This document shows, piece after piece, positions 43,413 through 55,690 of a stretch of 64,000 bases of DNA. The stretch lies in the NCBI GenBank assembly GCA_034440635.1, contig JAOTON010000202.1, positions 124,001 through 188,000 of the forward strand, given 5' to 3'. The position numbers and the translations under genes are program-made. The notes under the pieces were generated by a model. That model had not been told where the DNA came from, made no database searches, and saw only the letters and a program-made list of their open reading frames with translations. The stretch is from Lepas anatifera. Lineage: Eukaryota > Arthropoda > Thecostraca > Lepadidae. Numbering within the stretch: position 1 is the first letter of the stretch; each line of letters opens with the position of its first letter.

Positions 43413-46400
43413 CTAAATGTTGAATTCTGAATTTTGATTGATGAACGGAGCCCATCTTTGCTCAAATTTGTCGATCCTGTTATTTTTTTTAGCGATAACT
43501 AATTCTATCTTGAATTGCTTGATAATAAAGGGTATAAAATGATTTAGTTGAACTACTTCTTCTCGAGCGCGCCGGTAAGCAATGAATTGTTTTGCAATCA
43601 AAATTATAAGATTTACGGCGTCTAACGCTGGTATGTTTCCAAACAATATATGCTTAGCACAAGGAGTAAACTGTTTCTCCCGGTTTAGCTTCCTATTTAT
43701 TCTTTCAGCTAACCCATTCCAAAATAATTGGATTTCATCGCACTGAAAAAATAATGCTGAATGCTATCCACCTCACCACAACTATTACAAAACGGATCAT
43801 CAATAACGTTTCTTATGCATAGGAAACGTCTTGTGGGGAAAAACCTGTGCATTATTCTATATTGTAGGCTCTGTAATCTTGTGGAACTTGTGATCGTGAA
43901 AGGTAGATGGTAAATTTTGCTCCAATTCCCTGCGAAGTCGATGCCTTCGCTTGACCACTTACTTTGGGCAGTTGGTACAGCAGGTTTCAACCATTTTGAT
44001 CGGAAAAATTTAGATTTTACTAAGTGGAATGAAATCAAAGTGCCGTTTACTTCAATTTTGGGTGTGATGGACCTATTATCTACGGAGAGTGACTCTGAAC
44101 CTGCAACACGCCTCTTCCAATGTGCAGGAATAGCGCTGCACCAGCTGATATAATCTAGCGGATTCATTTTGACGAGGGAATGATTAGTTTTGAAATCGTT
44201 CACGGTCAATATCTGTCCTCGGCTGTCAAAAAAATCGTCCAACAAAATATGCCACGCGTGTACATCGCCTGGGAAAAGAAGTGCCGTCCGCCAATACATA
44301 GTACTTTATTGTTCCATATGATTTGCTTCTCACGTCCTCACCGCTAACCGGTTCGGATAAAGGAACTGCTTCTCGCAGCCACTGGAGCATTTCCTTATAA
44401 AACAATGGAATTTGCTTTGACTTTATCCAGGCTTCGCCGTAATTTACATTTAAAATGTGTTCAAGCCGCATACCTAACCTTTTCTGAATTATTTTCGAAA
44501 GAGCTGAGTCTGAACACCCTACAAACTTTCCAAACCAGGAAACACGCATTGCCTTGTATATATGGAGTATGTTTGGGGCATTTAAGCCACCATGTTCCGT
44601 ATCTTGGTACAGTACGCCTTGGGCAACTTTTGGTGGTCGGCCTCTCCAAATAAACTTCATTATTTTGCTCTGAACTTTTTCTAAATCCTTCCTTTCTATT
44701 GTTGTGGCTGTCATTGCATATATAAACTGGGAAACAAAAAGAGATTTTACTACTGTGATGTTTCCTTTCAAAGTAAGATTCCTTTGCATCCAGCTGATAA
44801 TTGTCTGTTCCATGTTAGAAAACGCTCGCGTGAAGTTATCACAAGGATACAAGGCACTGAAATTTATTCCTAAAATTTTGACCTGCTGACTACAAACACG
44901 TTGAAATATAGTGTTTTGGGAGTCTTTCCGCGCTCCCAACCACATGAAAGAACATTTATCAAGATTGAGCTGCAATCCCGACACAGCTCCAAAATTTTTG
45001 TAACATCCAAGACTAGGTTTGCCGCGTATTCGTTCTCTACAAACACGGTAGTGTCATCTATATATTGGGCTATTTTCATTTCTACTCCTGAAACAGTTAC
45101 TCCCTTAATGTTGGTCATTGCACGTATTTTAATAGCTAGAATTTCGACTACCAGGCAGAAAATTAAACTTGAAGCGGGGCAGCCTTGTTGGAGACCCCTA
45201 GTCGGGTTAAACCACTGAGAGGTGAAACCATTATTTATAACTGTAAGTTCTACATCCCGATGTAAAATTTTTACCCAATCAATGAAGAAGGTTCCAAAGT
45301 TGAACTTGCCCAAGACGTCGTAAATGAATTCATGTTCGACTGTGTTGAAGGCATTCTTAAAATCTAACGCCATTAAGATTCCGTCCAAATGATCGGCATC
45401 ACAATAATAAATGATGTCGGATATAGTCCTAATACTCATGCCAATATATCTTCCCCTGATGGAGCCAGTTTGGTCAGGCGCAACTAGTGTCGATATGACG
45501 AGCATCAGCCTATTTGCTATCACTTTTGCAACAATCTTATACACTATATCTAAAAGGCAAATAGCTCGCTTGTTTTTCAGGAGTGTCTGATCCCCTCGTT
45601 TAGGGATTAAAGTTATCACGCCCCGTCTTTGAGTTACGAAAAATTTACCTTTTGCTCTAGTTTCCTCAAAATATTTCATAATAATTGTTTCTAGATCATC
45701 CCAAAAGTGCAAGAAAAATTCTTTAGAAAATCCGGACACAGAAGGAGCCTTGTTGTTCATCATGCCTTGAAGCGCTTGTTTGCATTCATAACTAGTAATT
45801 GGTGCATCACAAATTGCCTTATCTTCCTCACTAAGTTGCGGACATTCAGCCTCACCTAAAAATTCATCACATCGATACCTGGTATCTAGGTGGGGTCTTT
45901 CACGGGGACCTCCGATGCAACTGGAGTATATGTTTAGGAAAAATTCTTTGCAATATCCTAATATGTTCCTGTTGCCCGTAATTATGTCATTGTTATCTGT
46001 TCGTAGTACATTAATCTGTTTCTTCATGTCTCTACTCTTGCACAGATTCAGAAAATATCGTGAAGCCTTTTCTCCCTCCTCAACCCATTTTGTTCCTGAG
46101 TAAACCATTGCCCTTTGCCCTTTTCCAATTCAATCTCGTTTACTACATTTTTAAGCTCTTGGTACCTTTCTACTAATTCTCTAGTAGGTTGCCGACTAAT
46201 CTCAATTTCGCACTCCTCAAGCAAGCGTAAGAACTTTTCGCTTTCCTCTCGCTTAAGCTTTTGTATTTGCTTCCCCCTTCCCAAGCTAATTATTTTGATC
46301 TTGCTGCATAACATTTCCAGCTTTAGTCCCCAATCATTAACGTCACAGTAATTTCCTTCACCCAACGTGGCACTTTTGATTTCAGCCTTTGCAGCCTTAA

Positions 46401-47217
46401 CAAAGCAGCTGTCTTCTAATAGCTCATTCCTAAAGCGGAACAGTCCAGGACCCTTATCAGTTGAAAACAAAGCAATTTCTACCGAAACTAAAGAGTGATC
46501 AGTTAGAACAGAGGGTTTTATTTCAATGCGCTTTACCAAGTTATTATGCATCATATGAGCACTGGTGATTATATAGTCTAATCGAGACTGTTGTACTACA
46601 GGTGCAAAGCGTTCCCATGTATATCTCCTTAATGAAGGATTATTGTGGCGCCACAAGTCTATCAGATTTTGCTCGCTCATTATCTCGTTGAATGTTCGGG
46701 CCGGCGCTGAGACGACGAACCGTTTCTTTCTGACGTCAAGATGCGTTAAATGCAGGTTCAAGTCACCACAAAGAAGAAGTAAATTTTTCTCTGCCTCTGG
46801 CATGGTTTCAAGCTTCTCCTTCAGCAGGCTATAAAAGCTTAACTGCTCTTGCCTATGTCCTTGTGTTGGAGCATAAACTGCTAATAACTTAACGGTGCAC
46901 TTTTGAAATACCAAGTCAGCGATTACTAGCCTTCCGTTGTCAGAGGAATAATTTACATCAACCCGACAAAGACCTAAGGACGATCTGGGCACAAGAATTG
47001 CAACACCACACTCCCTGCTGTTGCGACCGTGAGAAAATATAATATCCGATCCCCACTCAGATCTCCAAAATTTGGCATCATGGAAGTTGGAATGTGTCTC
47101 TTGAATGACAGCAAAATGATTTGGGTAATTGACATGTAGAAAACGGAAAACGGCACGTCTTTTGGCAGGCAAGCGTAATCCACGCACGTTCAACGTCAAA
47201 ACTTTTAGCTCAGGCAT
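43413..47217 (-). pseudogene. ORF2 (APE endonuclease + reverse transcriptase) of the Tx1-like element
   Basis: Begins at the ATG at 47217 (MPELKVLTLNVRGLR). Endonuclease: LNVRGL, the E of IQETHS, GDLNLHLT, and LTDHSLVS. RT: NNKAPSVSGF, ICLLDIVYKI, LDFKNAFNTVEH, GLQQGCPASS, and YIDD in place of the usual YADD/FADD. A C-terminal CNSCGEVDSIQHYF zinc-finger-like motif and a FGNIP...LIILIAKQFI tail follow, as in Tx1/L1 relatives. The reading frame changes four times, near 46100, 44990, 44226-44299 and 43740. There is no RNase H. Confidence 0.85.
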
Positions 47218-48553
47218 TTTAGCTAACTAAATTCAAATGTAACGGGGTATGCAAAACTCCAACAATTGCTCCTAAATACATGGGCACGTTTGTGTGCTCC
47301 CGTGACTGTGCCGATTAGACCATCGTCTCTGCTGCCACCTATAGGCGCTCTGACCGACTGCTCCTTTACCTACGCTCACCACTGAGTCTTCATACATGCA
47401 TTGCTACCACAAACCTGACAAAGACTGGGCATGCCCACCTTAGATTATTATCAACCAAAACTTGATATGTATAAATTTCGTTTAGGAAAAATTGCCAATA
47501 TACCTTGAATCTGACTGGCCGGGTACCGGAATTAAACAGAGTCCCTCGCATATCCATACCTACTTGAAATCCCTTATCCCCCCACGCACATAACAGCACA
47601 TTCTGTACACTGACCCCACCAAACGCGAGAGCAGGGCTCCGAGTGACCAAAACATTGGCTGATTTTCTAATCCATTCGACCAACCTCTTGGGTCCCTAAA
47701 AATGGCATTCACTATACACACAAAATTAAACAGCATCTCAGTACTTACATCAATGAGATACGGATGCATAACCGATGCGATACTCATCGGGGCGGCCGGG
47801 CCCCCGGCAGCCTCCCAATGCCGGCCCAAGCGCAGACGCCGAGCACCGATGCACGTCCCGAGCAGGAGTCGTCGGCCGCGACAGGCGAGGCAAGGGCGAC
47901 CGCCGAGGATCCAACCGCCCCGCCGCTACAGAGTGGATCTGCTGATCGTTCCAGTTGAATCAGAGTACAGCTAGCATTCACAGCTTATCAGCAAACGGTT
48001 CCATTGTTTTATACAGGCCATAGTTAACCTTATCTGCTTTAACTCAAGAAGAATAACGTGAGCTGAATTATGGAAGTGAAATCCAACACTTCCAGACAAG
48101 ATGCTATTTTGAAAATGCCTGATATAGAACACATCACGAATGGTTTTAAATGCGGACACAAAAGCAAAACACGCAAACATGAAAGCACCTGGCGCCATCT
48201 ACAACTACTTTCTCTGACAGGCACCAGCCAGCAACAATAAGCCGATTCCCCAAGTACTCGTTTCCTCTCCGCACTAGAGGTGATATCCCGAATCTTTATA
48301 CGATCCGCATCATTACGTTGCCACTATGAAAACAGCAAAACAATGCAGAACAAAGCGCAACACGGCAATAGACATTTAATACGAACCAAAGCATGAAACC
48401 CCCAAATTCTGTAATTTGTACACGACAGTAAGTTAATAATAACAAACAGAAGTAAGAAGTGCACCTGCTCTGTTCTATGGCTTCTCTAAAGACCGATTCA
48501 AGGTTACCAATAAGGGCATATTAAGCGCCACAATGCCGTTGGGAAACATCACC
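47218..48553 (-). other. Inter-ORF region of the Tx1-like element
   Basis: About 1.3 kb between ORF1 and ORF2, longer than usual for this group. It includes a GC-rich block at 47790-47945 with overlapping ORFs on both strands and no motif. It could contain an unrecognised insertion or a decayed extension of ORF1. Confidence 0.35.
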
Positions 48554-49823
48554 TCATCTGGTGCTCTGCACGGCCGAGTCACCGCCTACCGAGGGCACCT
48601 TGTCGCGCTGGCTGCTCTCAGTGCCCCCAGTCTGTGAAGTCCCACCTCCAGTCCCTGCACGCGCTCCTGCAGCCGCCGTCCCTTTGCGCGCGGGCGCAGC
48701 CGCAGCGCTGCTGGTCTGCGGGTACGTCGCCTTCCCCAACCGCTGACTCGCCACCACCGACGACGCAGGGCTGAGATGGTGACTGCTCGTCTCCATCGCA
48801 GCCTCCACGCCGGGACTGCAACGCGTCGCGTCGCGCCGATCCTCCTGACGCCAGCGGCGCCGCTGCCTGGAGCCGTATGTCAGTTGTGGGAGATCGCCCA
48901 ACAGCTGACGCAGATGGTTCTCATCCTTTACGTATATGTTGGCTCCCCGTATGTTCTCCGAAAGTAAACGAACCCACGCCGGGTAAAAACGGAGGCCACC
49001 TTGCCTCCGTTGTCGGGCTGCGCGCCGCCAGAAGCAGCTGAAACACACGCTGCATCTCCGGAATGAGCGATTCAGACAGGTAGAGTGGTGCCATCTGTGA
49101 ACCGCCGGACACACCACCGCGACCGGGGCCGCCCTGCCCACCCGGAGCCCGCTTGGGGAAGAGCTCAAACCGTCGCTCAAATATGGCGTCCCGTACGTTC
49201 CTCCGCACGAACTTAACGATAACCTTTTGGTCAGACTCCAGGCGATGGGCGACTTGTATTTCACCGGATGTCAGGTAAAGCCCAGGGAGACGACTATTGA
49301 GAATTTCTACGGCCTTCTGTCCGACGTCCTCTCCTTGGCTTCGAGTACCAAAATCTCTACACGTTAATATCAGGGAAGAGAGACGCCTATTCCTGTCAAT
49401 TCCGTCTAGTCTCTCCCGAAGCTCTGCGTTCTCCCGCTTGCACTCTTCGCACTCTTTTTTCAGATTAGTCATGGCTACGTCTTTATCAAAGAGGTCACTC
49501 TCAAGGATTTCAACCCTTTTTTCCATTGCGTGAAACTTTCTCTCCAGAACTTCTATGACACGGCTGTTTCCTGCTTCTATTAGCTCTTTGATGGCATCTA
49601 AAGTAACGCTGCTCTTACTGTGGTCTTGCTCACTTCGCTGACGTGTCGACTTGTCTTCATCGGGCTTTCTAATGTTTTTCAGCCGTTTTCGCTCAAGATT
49701 GCGTGCCATGTCACTAACAGATAGTTGGCGTTTACCTCGGCAAGTAGTGTCTGTGCCAGCTCCGGATGCCGCATCCGTGAAGACTGAGTCCCGATCGTTA
49801 TCACTGATGTCAGATTCTGACAT
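48554..49823 (-). pseudogene. ORF1 (coiled-coil RNA-binding protein) of the Tx1-like element, frameshifted
   Basis: Starts at ATG 49823 (MSESDISDNDRD). A heptad-rich coiled coil lies at about residues 75-145. An RRM/L1-ORF1-like domain (SSLILTCRDFGT, AHRLESDQKVIVKFVRRNVRD) and the LYLSESLIPEMQRVFQLL C-terminal helix follow. At the minus-strand T-run (plus 48985-48989) one extra base shifts the frame; the correct continuation (FYPAWVRLLSEN...IYVKDENHLRQLL) is in the other frame and ends in an Ala/Gly-rich tail at 48554. The protein would trimerise and bind element RNA. Confidence 0.75.
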
Positions 49824-50108
49824 GACTTACCGATTCACGAATCCAAAAAGTGAAGTCCACTGATATATTCACTCACATAGGTATGTATCGCATGAATATC
49901 AACACTGCATGTATCACATGAATATCAACCACTTGGATTCAGTCTCTTGCTCACTGTCCCATTTCTAGCCTCTGCTAAGTCACTCTCGGAGCCCCGCAGG
50001 TCGCACTCCCCTGCTCAGACCATGACACGGAGCGCGCACAACCTCCTCCGACCGCGGGTCAGCGCAGACTGTGAGGTCAAGGTCATTAGTGCAGGTCAAG
50101 TGGCCTAC

Positions 50109-50306
50109 CGGAGACTTTTTTCTGGATGGCGTCTGGAAATTGAAAGTTCCTTTCACATGCCTCCTGAGTGTAGACTTCGACACATTTTGTGACTTCGCTG
50201 CATTTTTGTGTCCCATTTTACCTGACGTTACTATATTTATGGCAGCTAACATATTTTCCTCGGTCCACTGCGGACCTTCCGTATTCTTTCTGTACTTCCG
50301 TGGCAT
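50109..50306 (-). pseudogene. Pipsqueak/CENP-B-type helix-turn-helix fragment (pogo-like transposase N-terminus)
   Basis: On the minus strand MPRKYRKNTEGPQWTEEN is followed by KNAAKSQNVSKSTLRRHVKG, the pattern of HTH_psq domains at the start of pogo/Tigger-type and related transposases. The frame then runs into family D sequence (from residue ~64). The ATG (50306) is only three bases from the TTAA where B4 starts. No DDE domain is found, so this is a stub or a first exon. Confidence 0.6.
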
Positions 50307-51528
50307 CGCTTAACACCCACACTGGAGGGGGTCTGGCACTAACGCGCACTGGAGGGAGCCTGGTAGGCCCCCCTAAGATCTCGGAGACTAAGAGGTGTAG
50401 AAAAACGAAATTTGAGAGGCGGTGGTGGTTATAGTGATCTACATCATGACCAATTTTATTGACCTAGGTCAATATCTTCAAGGTCAAACGAGGTCATAAA
50501 GGTCAAACCTTGGCCATGCTGGGGACCGACCGGTAAATGCCGTGATTATGCGGGAAAATGGCGGGAATAAGCTAAAGGCGGACCAGGGTCATATAGAGAA
50601 GGTCTCAAAAAGCCTTCCCTTTAATTTTGGGGTCAATGTCATTCAAGGTCATTGACCTGTAAGGTCACAATATAGTATACTACTTATAATGTACACTTTG
50701 ACTAACACCACAGCCACTGTTTGGCGAGAAATGAGGATTGACCTTTAAAAATGACCTTTGACCTTGTCCTTTGACCTTGACCTTGGTATTGGGGTACCTT
50801 ATCGATGACGTCATAGCATAATGTACGTTAGACCGGGTAACGTCATTTGACCGGAAGCACTGTAGTCAGTGAGCTTGAAAGTGCATAATGACCTTGACCT
50901 GTGACCTTTGACCTTGAACTTGACCTTCATGTGAGGTGACCTTGACATATAATCCCGGTTATATGGTGTTATAACTTCACCACTCGGTCTCCAATGCAAG
51001 CTAAATGGTCCGACCGCGCGATTACGGCGATCTCAAAATGCAGGTCTAACTTTAAAAGCCTATAAGTAAAAAAATTCGACAGATTTTCAAAAATTATTCA
51101 CCAATCGCCGCGCTATTAAATTCTATTTAATGTGTCAAAGTCTCGTGTTTCGGCTACAAGCGGTTCTTCGGCCACCTCGGAAAAACAGGTGGGGGGGGCC
51201 TCCGAGCAGGGGTCTAAAAAGTGAGCTTGTGGTCGCCGACTAAAGTCCAAGCTTCTTCGATGGTCGCCGAACCTAATACTACATGTATTACAAAATCGGT
51301 CTTAAAAGTGGTATAAATATGGCTATAGGGAAGCACTGGCGAGTGCAAGGGGAAGGTTCCGATAAAATATAGATATAAAAAACCTGTAAAATATAGATCG
51401 GGTTTCTCGATATCGATGACCTAAGCCAGAATCAAGTCATTACCTAAGTGATTTCATGAGATTATAATTCAGTATTAAAGTCAAAGTTATGATCTGAAAG
51501 CAACAAAATTATACATGCTGGCCCTTAA

Positions 51529-51584
51529 CCCTTGCCCCGGTGACCAGCATGAATCTCCTATGAACCCCCCTGGTGGGAGGGGGT
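51529..51584. mobile_element. Tiny TTAA-flanked element
   Basis: TTAA at 51525-51528 and 51585-51588 enclose 56 bases starting CCCTTGCCCCGGTGA and ending GGTGGGAGGGGG. These look like the two ends of a family D-type element joined without the interior. Confidence 0.5.
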
Positions 51585-51588
51585 TAAA

Positions 51589-54222
51589 AATGACACCCTC
51601 GATCTCGAAAACAAAGAAAGATAGAAGCGGAAAAAGCGATCGAAAGGTCGTCGGAAATGCAATCGGCGTTACTCCCGGAATTTTTGCGGAAGGTCAATAC
51701 TGTGGTCACCAGAGGGGAATAATTCATATACGTCAAAATGTATCAAATGCAGTGCTCTATAAAACCTTGCTTATCTCCGTACGCAAAATAGCCGGAACCA
51801 CTTTCTCAACGCTATTCGACAGAGCCGGACAAGCTCTTGCACTAAGGCAGCATCCATTTTCATATCGGTTGAAAGGCTAGGGCGCAACAGGACACTGAAT
51901 ATTGAGGATGTTATCACGTAGCTTCAAGTTATAATAGGAAGAACGCTTGCATTGGGCGTGATGTCGGACCTAAAAGCCAATGTTGGATTGTGATCAGTCA
52001 TTTATACGCACTACGCAGTCATGAATACGTATCGATAGTGCCCACTAATCCTAGGCTAAGTCTGTTTGGAGGTCAATCGAGGTCAATTATGATACACTGC
52101 CCGTACACAAGGGCAATTAAATGGGCGCCGAAAGCGGTGGGACGAGGTACCTACGCATCCTCCTGTTGGCCAACCAGGGGGGACATCTTCTCAAAATTTT
52201 CGGTTCATCGTCATTAATGCTGTCAGGTACCAAATATGCTCACAATTCCCCTGCCCCGGTCAGCACCAGCCCGGGTCCGTTCCCCTGTAAAAATTCCGTG
52301 GCAGCGCCCCTGGGCATTAACATTTTCGCCCATCACTTCTATACCAAGCAAGATACAACCATGATTGATGCACCATTGTTGTTCTCTCATCAATAATGGT
52401 TTTATTTTTGTGTCCATCCATGTGAAAAATTGTTAGACCTTATTTTAGAGACAAATAAAAGGGTTTGCAGCACCTTAAAAAAGAGCCTCAGAAACAGTTC
52501 CGATGTTTCATTTAACTAGAGAAAAATGTTTTCATGTACATACATGCGTCGTGAAATACTTGTGATTCTTTACCTTGAGGCGCCACAAATCAGATGAATT
52601 TCTGTAACATTTCAAATAAATAATTCAAACATTATTCATTGGCAAAATTTCCTCAGAAGTGCAGTGGAAAATATCAACCATTGCTAAGATGAGGCCCAAT
52701 TTTCGCTCCATTGTTGAACATGGTTCTACAATAGCAATGCTGTCTCTTGAGAATAACCTTATTTTCTTTGCATGACATCATTCCCATGATAACTATTTCC
52801 AAAGCTCTTAATTGATGCATTTTAGCATTAATAATCAGGACTGAAAAAGTTTCCAGAATAGTTGCTGATGACCCATTTGGACCAGGACTGGGTACTGAGA
52901 AGAACAGTTTGCATTTCAGCAGCTTGTTCTTTTGTGGTGGACACAATCTCTCTGTGATATTTCTGCTGTACCTCTGTAGCAGTGCTTCCATATTTCATCC
53001 GCACTAGAGAAAACAAAACGATTCAACTTTCTTATGACAAAAAAATACAAGATATTATCAGAAACTTGGATGCATATAATCAGTCAGTTAAAAAACATAC
53101 ACACACACCCTGATAACCCAGTGTACATCCATCTGTGCAAAAGACACAGCTTATTCTATGTTTGGCAGACTTGGATTGGACCATTGTCTTTGCAGTGGAG
53201 TCTTCTGGCAAATTGGAAATGGTTTATCACATATTTGTGCTGTGCAGGAATGCACATTTATATCCCTTATGGGGTACCAATGCACAGAGATGGATCTAGG
53301 AATTTAGTAAGGGGCAGCCCTCTGAGATTGCATGCTGTCAACCGAAAGGGCATACTTCACCCAAAAGGGTGGCTATCATCATCAATCAGTGGGAGAAAAC
53401 TGTGGTTGGTGTGACTTAAAAATGGTAACAGTGCCATAAATGGGAATGCTTGACCCATAGATGGGAACACCCATTCTCAATTATGGGAATGCTTGAGACC
53501 ATTTTCCAGAATAATATTTTAGGCCATGAAACAAACTTTTGTTCTTTCTACCTGGCTTATTTCTGTTCATAAAATTTTAGAAGGCATTTATCTTTGAAGC
53601 AGAAACAGGAAATCATACTTTATACCCTGCTTCAAATATTGAAGCTCAACATGTTTATTATGATCATTCACATGTCTTGGTGCATATGTGTAAATAAAAC
53701 ACTAGTCATATACAAAATCAATTAATAGATACCTAGTGAAACAATAAAAAAGTTTTTTAATATTTGATTTATATTGTCACTTGATATAATAATATATACA
53801 GACCAAGACATATGGCCATACAGAACATGATGCCAGCCAACCTAGCACAACAAAACCTGTTTTCAGCACCTTTAATGCCATTTTTCACAACTTCTAAACT
53901 TCAAAGCTCTATCTGTAGCCCCATCATTTGTATTCTAATGGTGGGGGCAGAAGCAAGGTATTTTCTGCCTCACAGACCTGGTTTAATCAGTTTTGGGGGT
54001 ACCCTTTTCCTCAGGCCGCCCTTAATCCTTTCAAACTTAAGGGGTCCTGAACTCGAGTTCAGGGATCCCTTGGACCTGTCACTGCGGTGGCACCCCAAAT
54101 GAAAGCTCAAGTTATTTTCTGTGCCTACTAAGAGCATCCTTAAAATTGTCCTATTTCTCATTTCAGGGACTTTAAAATCGTTAAATAACAGGCCTACTTG
54201 GTCACCCAGTTATATGTCCAGC
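51589..54222. other. Interior of H without recognised genes
   Basis: Mostly AT-rich DNA between the TTAA mini-element and E2. The open segment at 52828-53016 (minus) is the only stretch with exon-like features; no gene identity can be given. Confidence 0.3.
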
Positions 54223-54230
54223 TATAAGGC

Positions 54231-54579
54231 CCAGTCTGCAAAGTATGGCAGCATGCCAGACGAGTCGCACCAGCCATCTAAAATTCTCGCACCACCAGCC
54301 TCAAAAAATTCACACCAATCTGGCACATACCAGGGAAAAATGTACCACTTCCTACCCCTACAATGCAATGCTACCTCAATCATTAGTCAGTTAGTTAAGG
54401 AATTTTTATAAGGCCCCCTCCTGTGTCTTAATAGCCATTCAGCCATTAATTGTTTAGTTTAAGTGTCACTAACCTCGCAAGTTCGCACCAGGTTGATAAA
54501 ATTCGCCCCAGTTGGTCCTGTCTCCAAGGACACTCGCACCGACGAGATCTCGTCGAAAATGCCATACTTTGCACACTGG
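54231..54579 (-). mobile_element. hAT-type MITE, family E (copy E2)
   Basis: A 349-bp copy of E1 in the opposite orientation, with a perfect 8-bp duplication TATAAGGC (54223-54230 and 54580-54587). It is nested inside element H. No ORF. Confidence 0.9.
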
Positions 54580-55690
54580 TATAAGGCAAGAACATGGTGG
54601 TATCAAAAACAGTATACTTGATATGGATAGTCTCATAATTAGGCACCCCAAAAATCATTTAGGAAATCCACGCCCTTGGGAATGTGTGACTATACAACAA
54701 TGTTTACGATGTCATTTTAGCGTGATTGTGGTTGGAAAGGGTTTAAACATGCATCACTTGTATTCAAGTTTTTTTCCTTCTGAGACTTTTCGCGGTAAAG
54801 CAAAACAAGGAAACATCATTGCAAGTAGATTCCAAAACCCACCTAGATTGCACGGACCGTCTATGATAAACGCACATCTTGATTTAGCCCTTGGATTTAA
54901 GAAATTGAACACCAGTCGTCAAAAGGGCGCCCACTACTTCCAACAAGAATACAAAAATATTAGCGGCAGCCCGCGCCGCGCTCGTTCTGAAGGCCGCAGA
55001 CACCGAAAATGTACCAGGGCGACCACCGGCGACCAGGCGACCACGCAAGTCGGTGGTTTCGGCCGACTTGGTCGCCCATTGGTCGCCTATTGAAAAAAAG
55101 AAAATCACCGACTTGGAACCGACTCGTGACAGATTCTAGTACATTCTAGTTTGAACTTAAAAATAGTACATAAATACGGTACGGGGAGATGGCATCATCT
55201 AAAGTACCAGGTGATTTTAGCCGTTTTTCATAAAATTGGAACCAAAAATTGTAATAAGAAGAAACATAACTAGCATAGACTAGCAGCAACTAAGGGCGAT
55301 GATGATACCAGATTTAATCGGCCAAAGATGCCCCGTTGTAGCCAAGCTGTTCTTTCAGAAACGCCAAACAAGCCGGGAAACGAAGGCTAACTTGGCTCTT
55401 TGTCAAAGTAGATTCTGCCCATTCTTGGCCAAAGGAACTGGCAGACTTCATCCAATAGATTTTGATGGGCACTGTATGTATTACGATGACGGGTGGAGAC
55501 AGTGGAGAGGGTAAGCATATTTAGAAGCAGGAGCGGATGGTGGAAGCTAAAATCATAGGAAAACAGATGGAATCAGAGTTTGAGATGGTTGCTGGGTCGC
55601 CAACCAAAAGATGATAGGGTCACCGACGGCATAGGTAGATCGGCAAGTTTTTAGACCCCTGCCTCCGAGGCCCCCTCCAGTGCGCGTGTT

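Larger units (their letters stand above)
43125..50073 (-). mobile_element. Full-length Tx1/L1-group non-LTR retrotransposon, decayed
   Basis: Minus-strand element of about 6.95 kb with a 14-bp target duplication (AGGTCAAGGTCATT at 43111-43124 and 50074-50087). Its 3' end on the minus strand is a short A-run (plus strand T-run near 43124-43129). It has a GC-rich 5' UTR (49824-50073), ORF1 with coiled coil and RNA-binding domain, a 1.3-kb inter-ORF region, ORF2 with endonuclease and RT, and a 3' UTR. The L1/Tx1-type EN, the RT motifs and the absence of RNase H place it in the L1/Tx1 group. At least five frameshifts make it inactive. Confidence 0.85.
42964..50108 (+). mobile_element. TTAA element family D, split by the Tx1-like retrotransposon
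   Basis: After TTAA 42960-42963 it reads CCCTCGCCCCGGTGAGGG, then a GTGTTTGAACACCC palindrome and a GGCGCGAAGCGCC palindrome, a layout like families A and C. At 43111-43124 (AGGTCAAGGTCATT) it is interrupted; the same 14 bases at 50074-50087 resume it with AGTGCAGGTCAAGTGGCCT, as in family C. Recognisable D sequence ends near 50108; its right end was not found. Confidence 0.65.
51207..55661. mobile_element. 4.45-kb hAT-like element H with 8-bp target duplication
   Basis: Inverted ends CAGGGGTCTAAAAA are perfect over 14 bases. CCTCCGAG occurs at 51199-51206 and 55662-55669, an exact 8-bp duplication within B4. Subterminal GGTCGCC/GGCGACC words are clustered at both ends (51229-51265; 55013-55080). 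No transposase motif is visible, so it is probably non-autonomous. The interior includes the E2 MITE, a TTAA mini-element at 51529-51584, a minus-strand open segment at 52828-53016 after a TTCTCTAG acceptor-like site (MKYGSTATEVQQKY...), and an ORF at 55299-55514 followed by a GTAAGC donor-like site. None of the ORFs is recognised. Confidence 0.75.
50314..55690 (+). mobile_element. TTAA element family B (copy B4), split by hAT element H
   Basis: TTAA at 50310-50313, then CACCCACACTGGAGGGGG, two GGTCA-rich blocks (50455-50510 and 50625-50945) and the GGCCTCCGAG right part at 51197-51206. It resumes after H at 55670 with GCCCCCTCCAGTGCGCGTG; the final TTAA has become TTCAA. Confidence 0.75.

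Noticed and set aside
47702..47974. Plus-strand ORF in the Tx1-like inter-ORF region
   Set aside because: Composition-driven, overlaps ORFs on the other strand, no recognisable domain.
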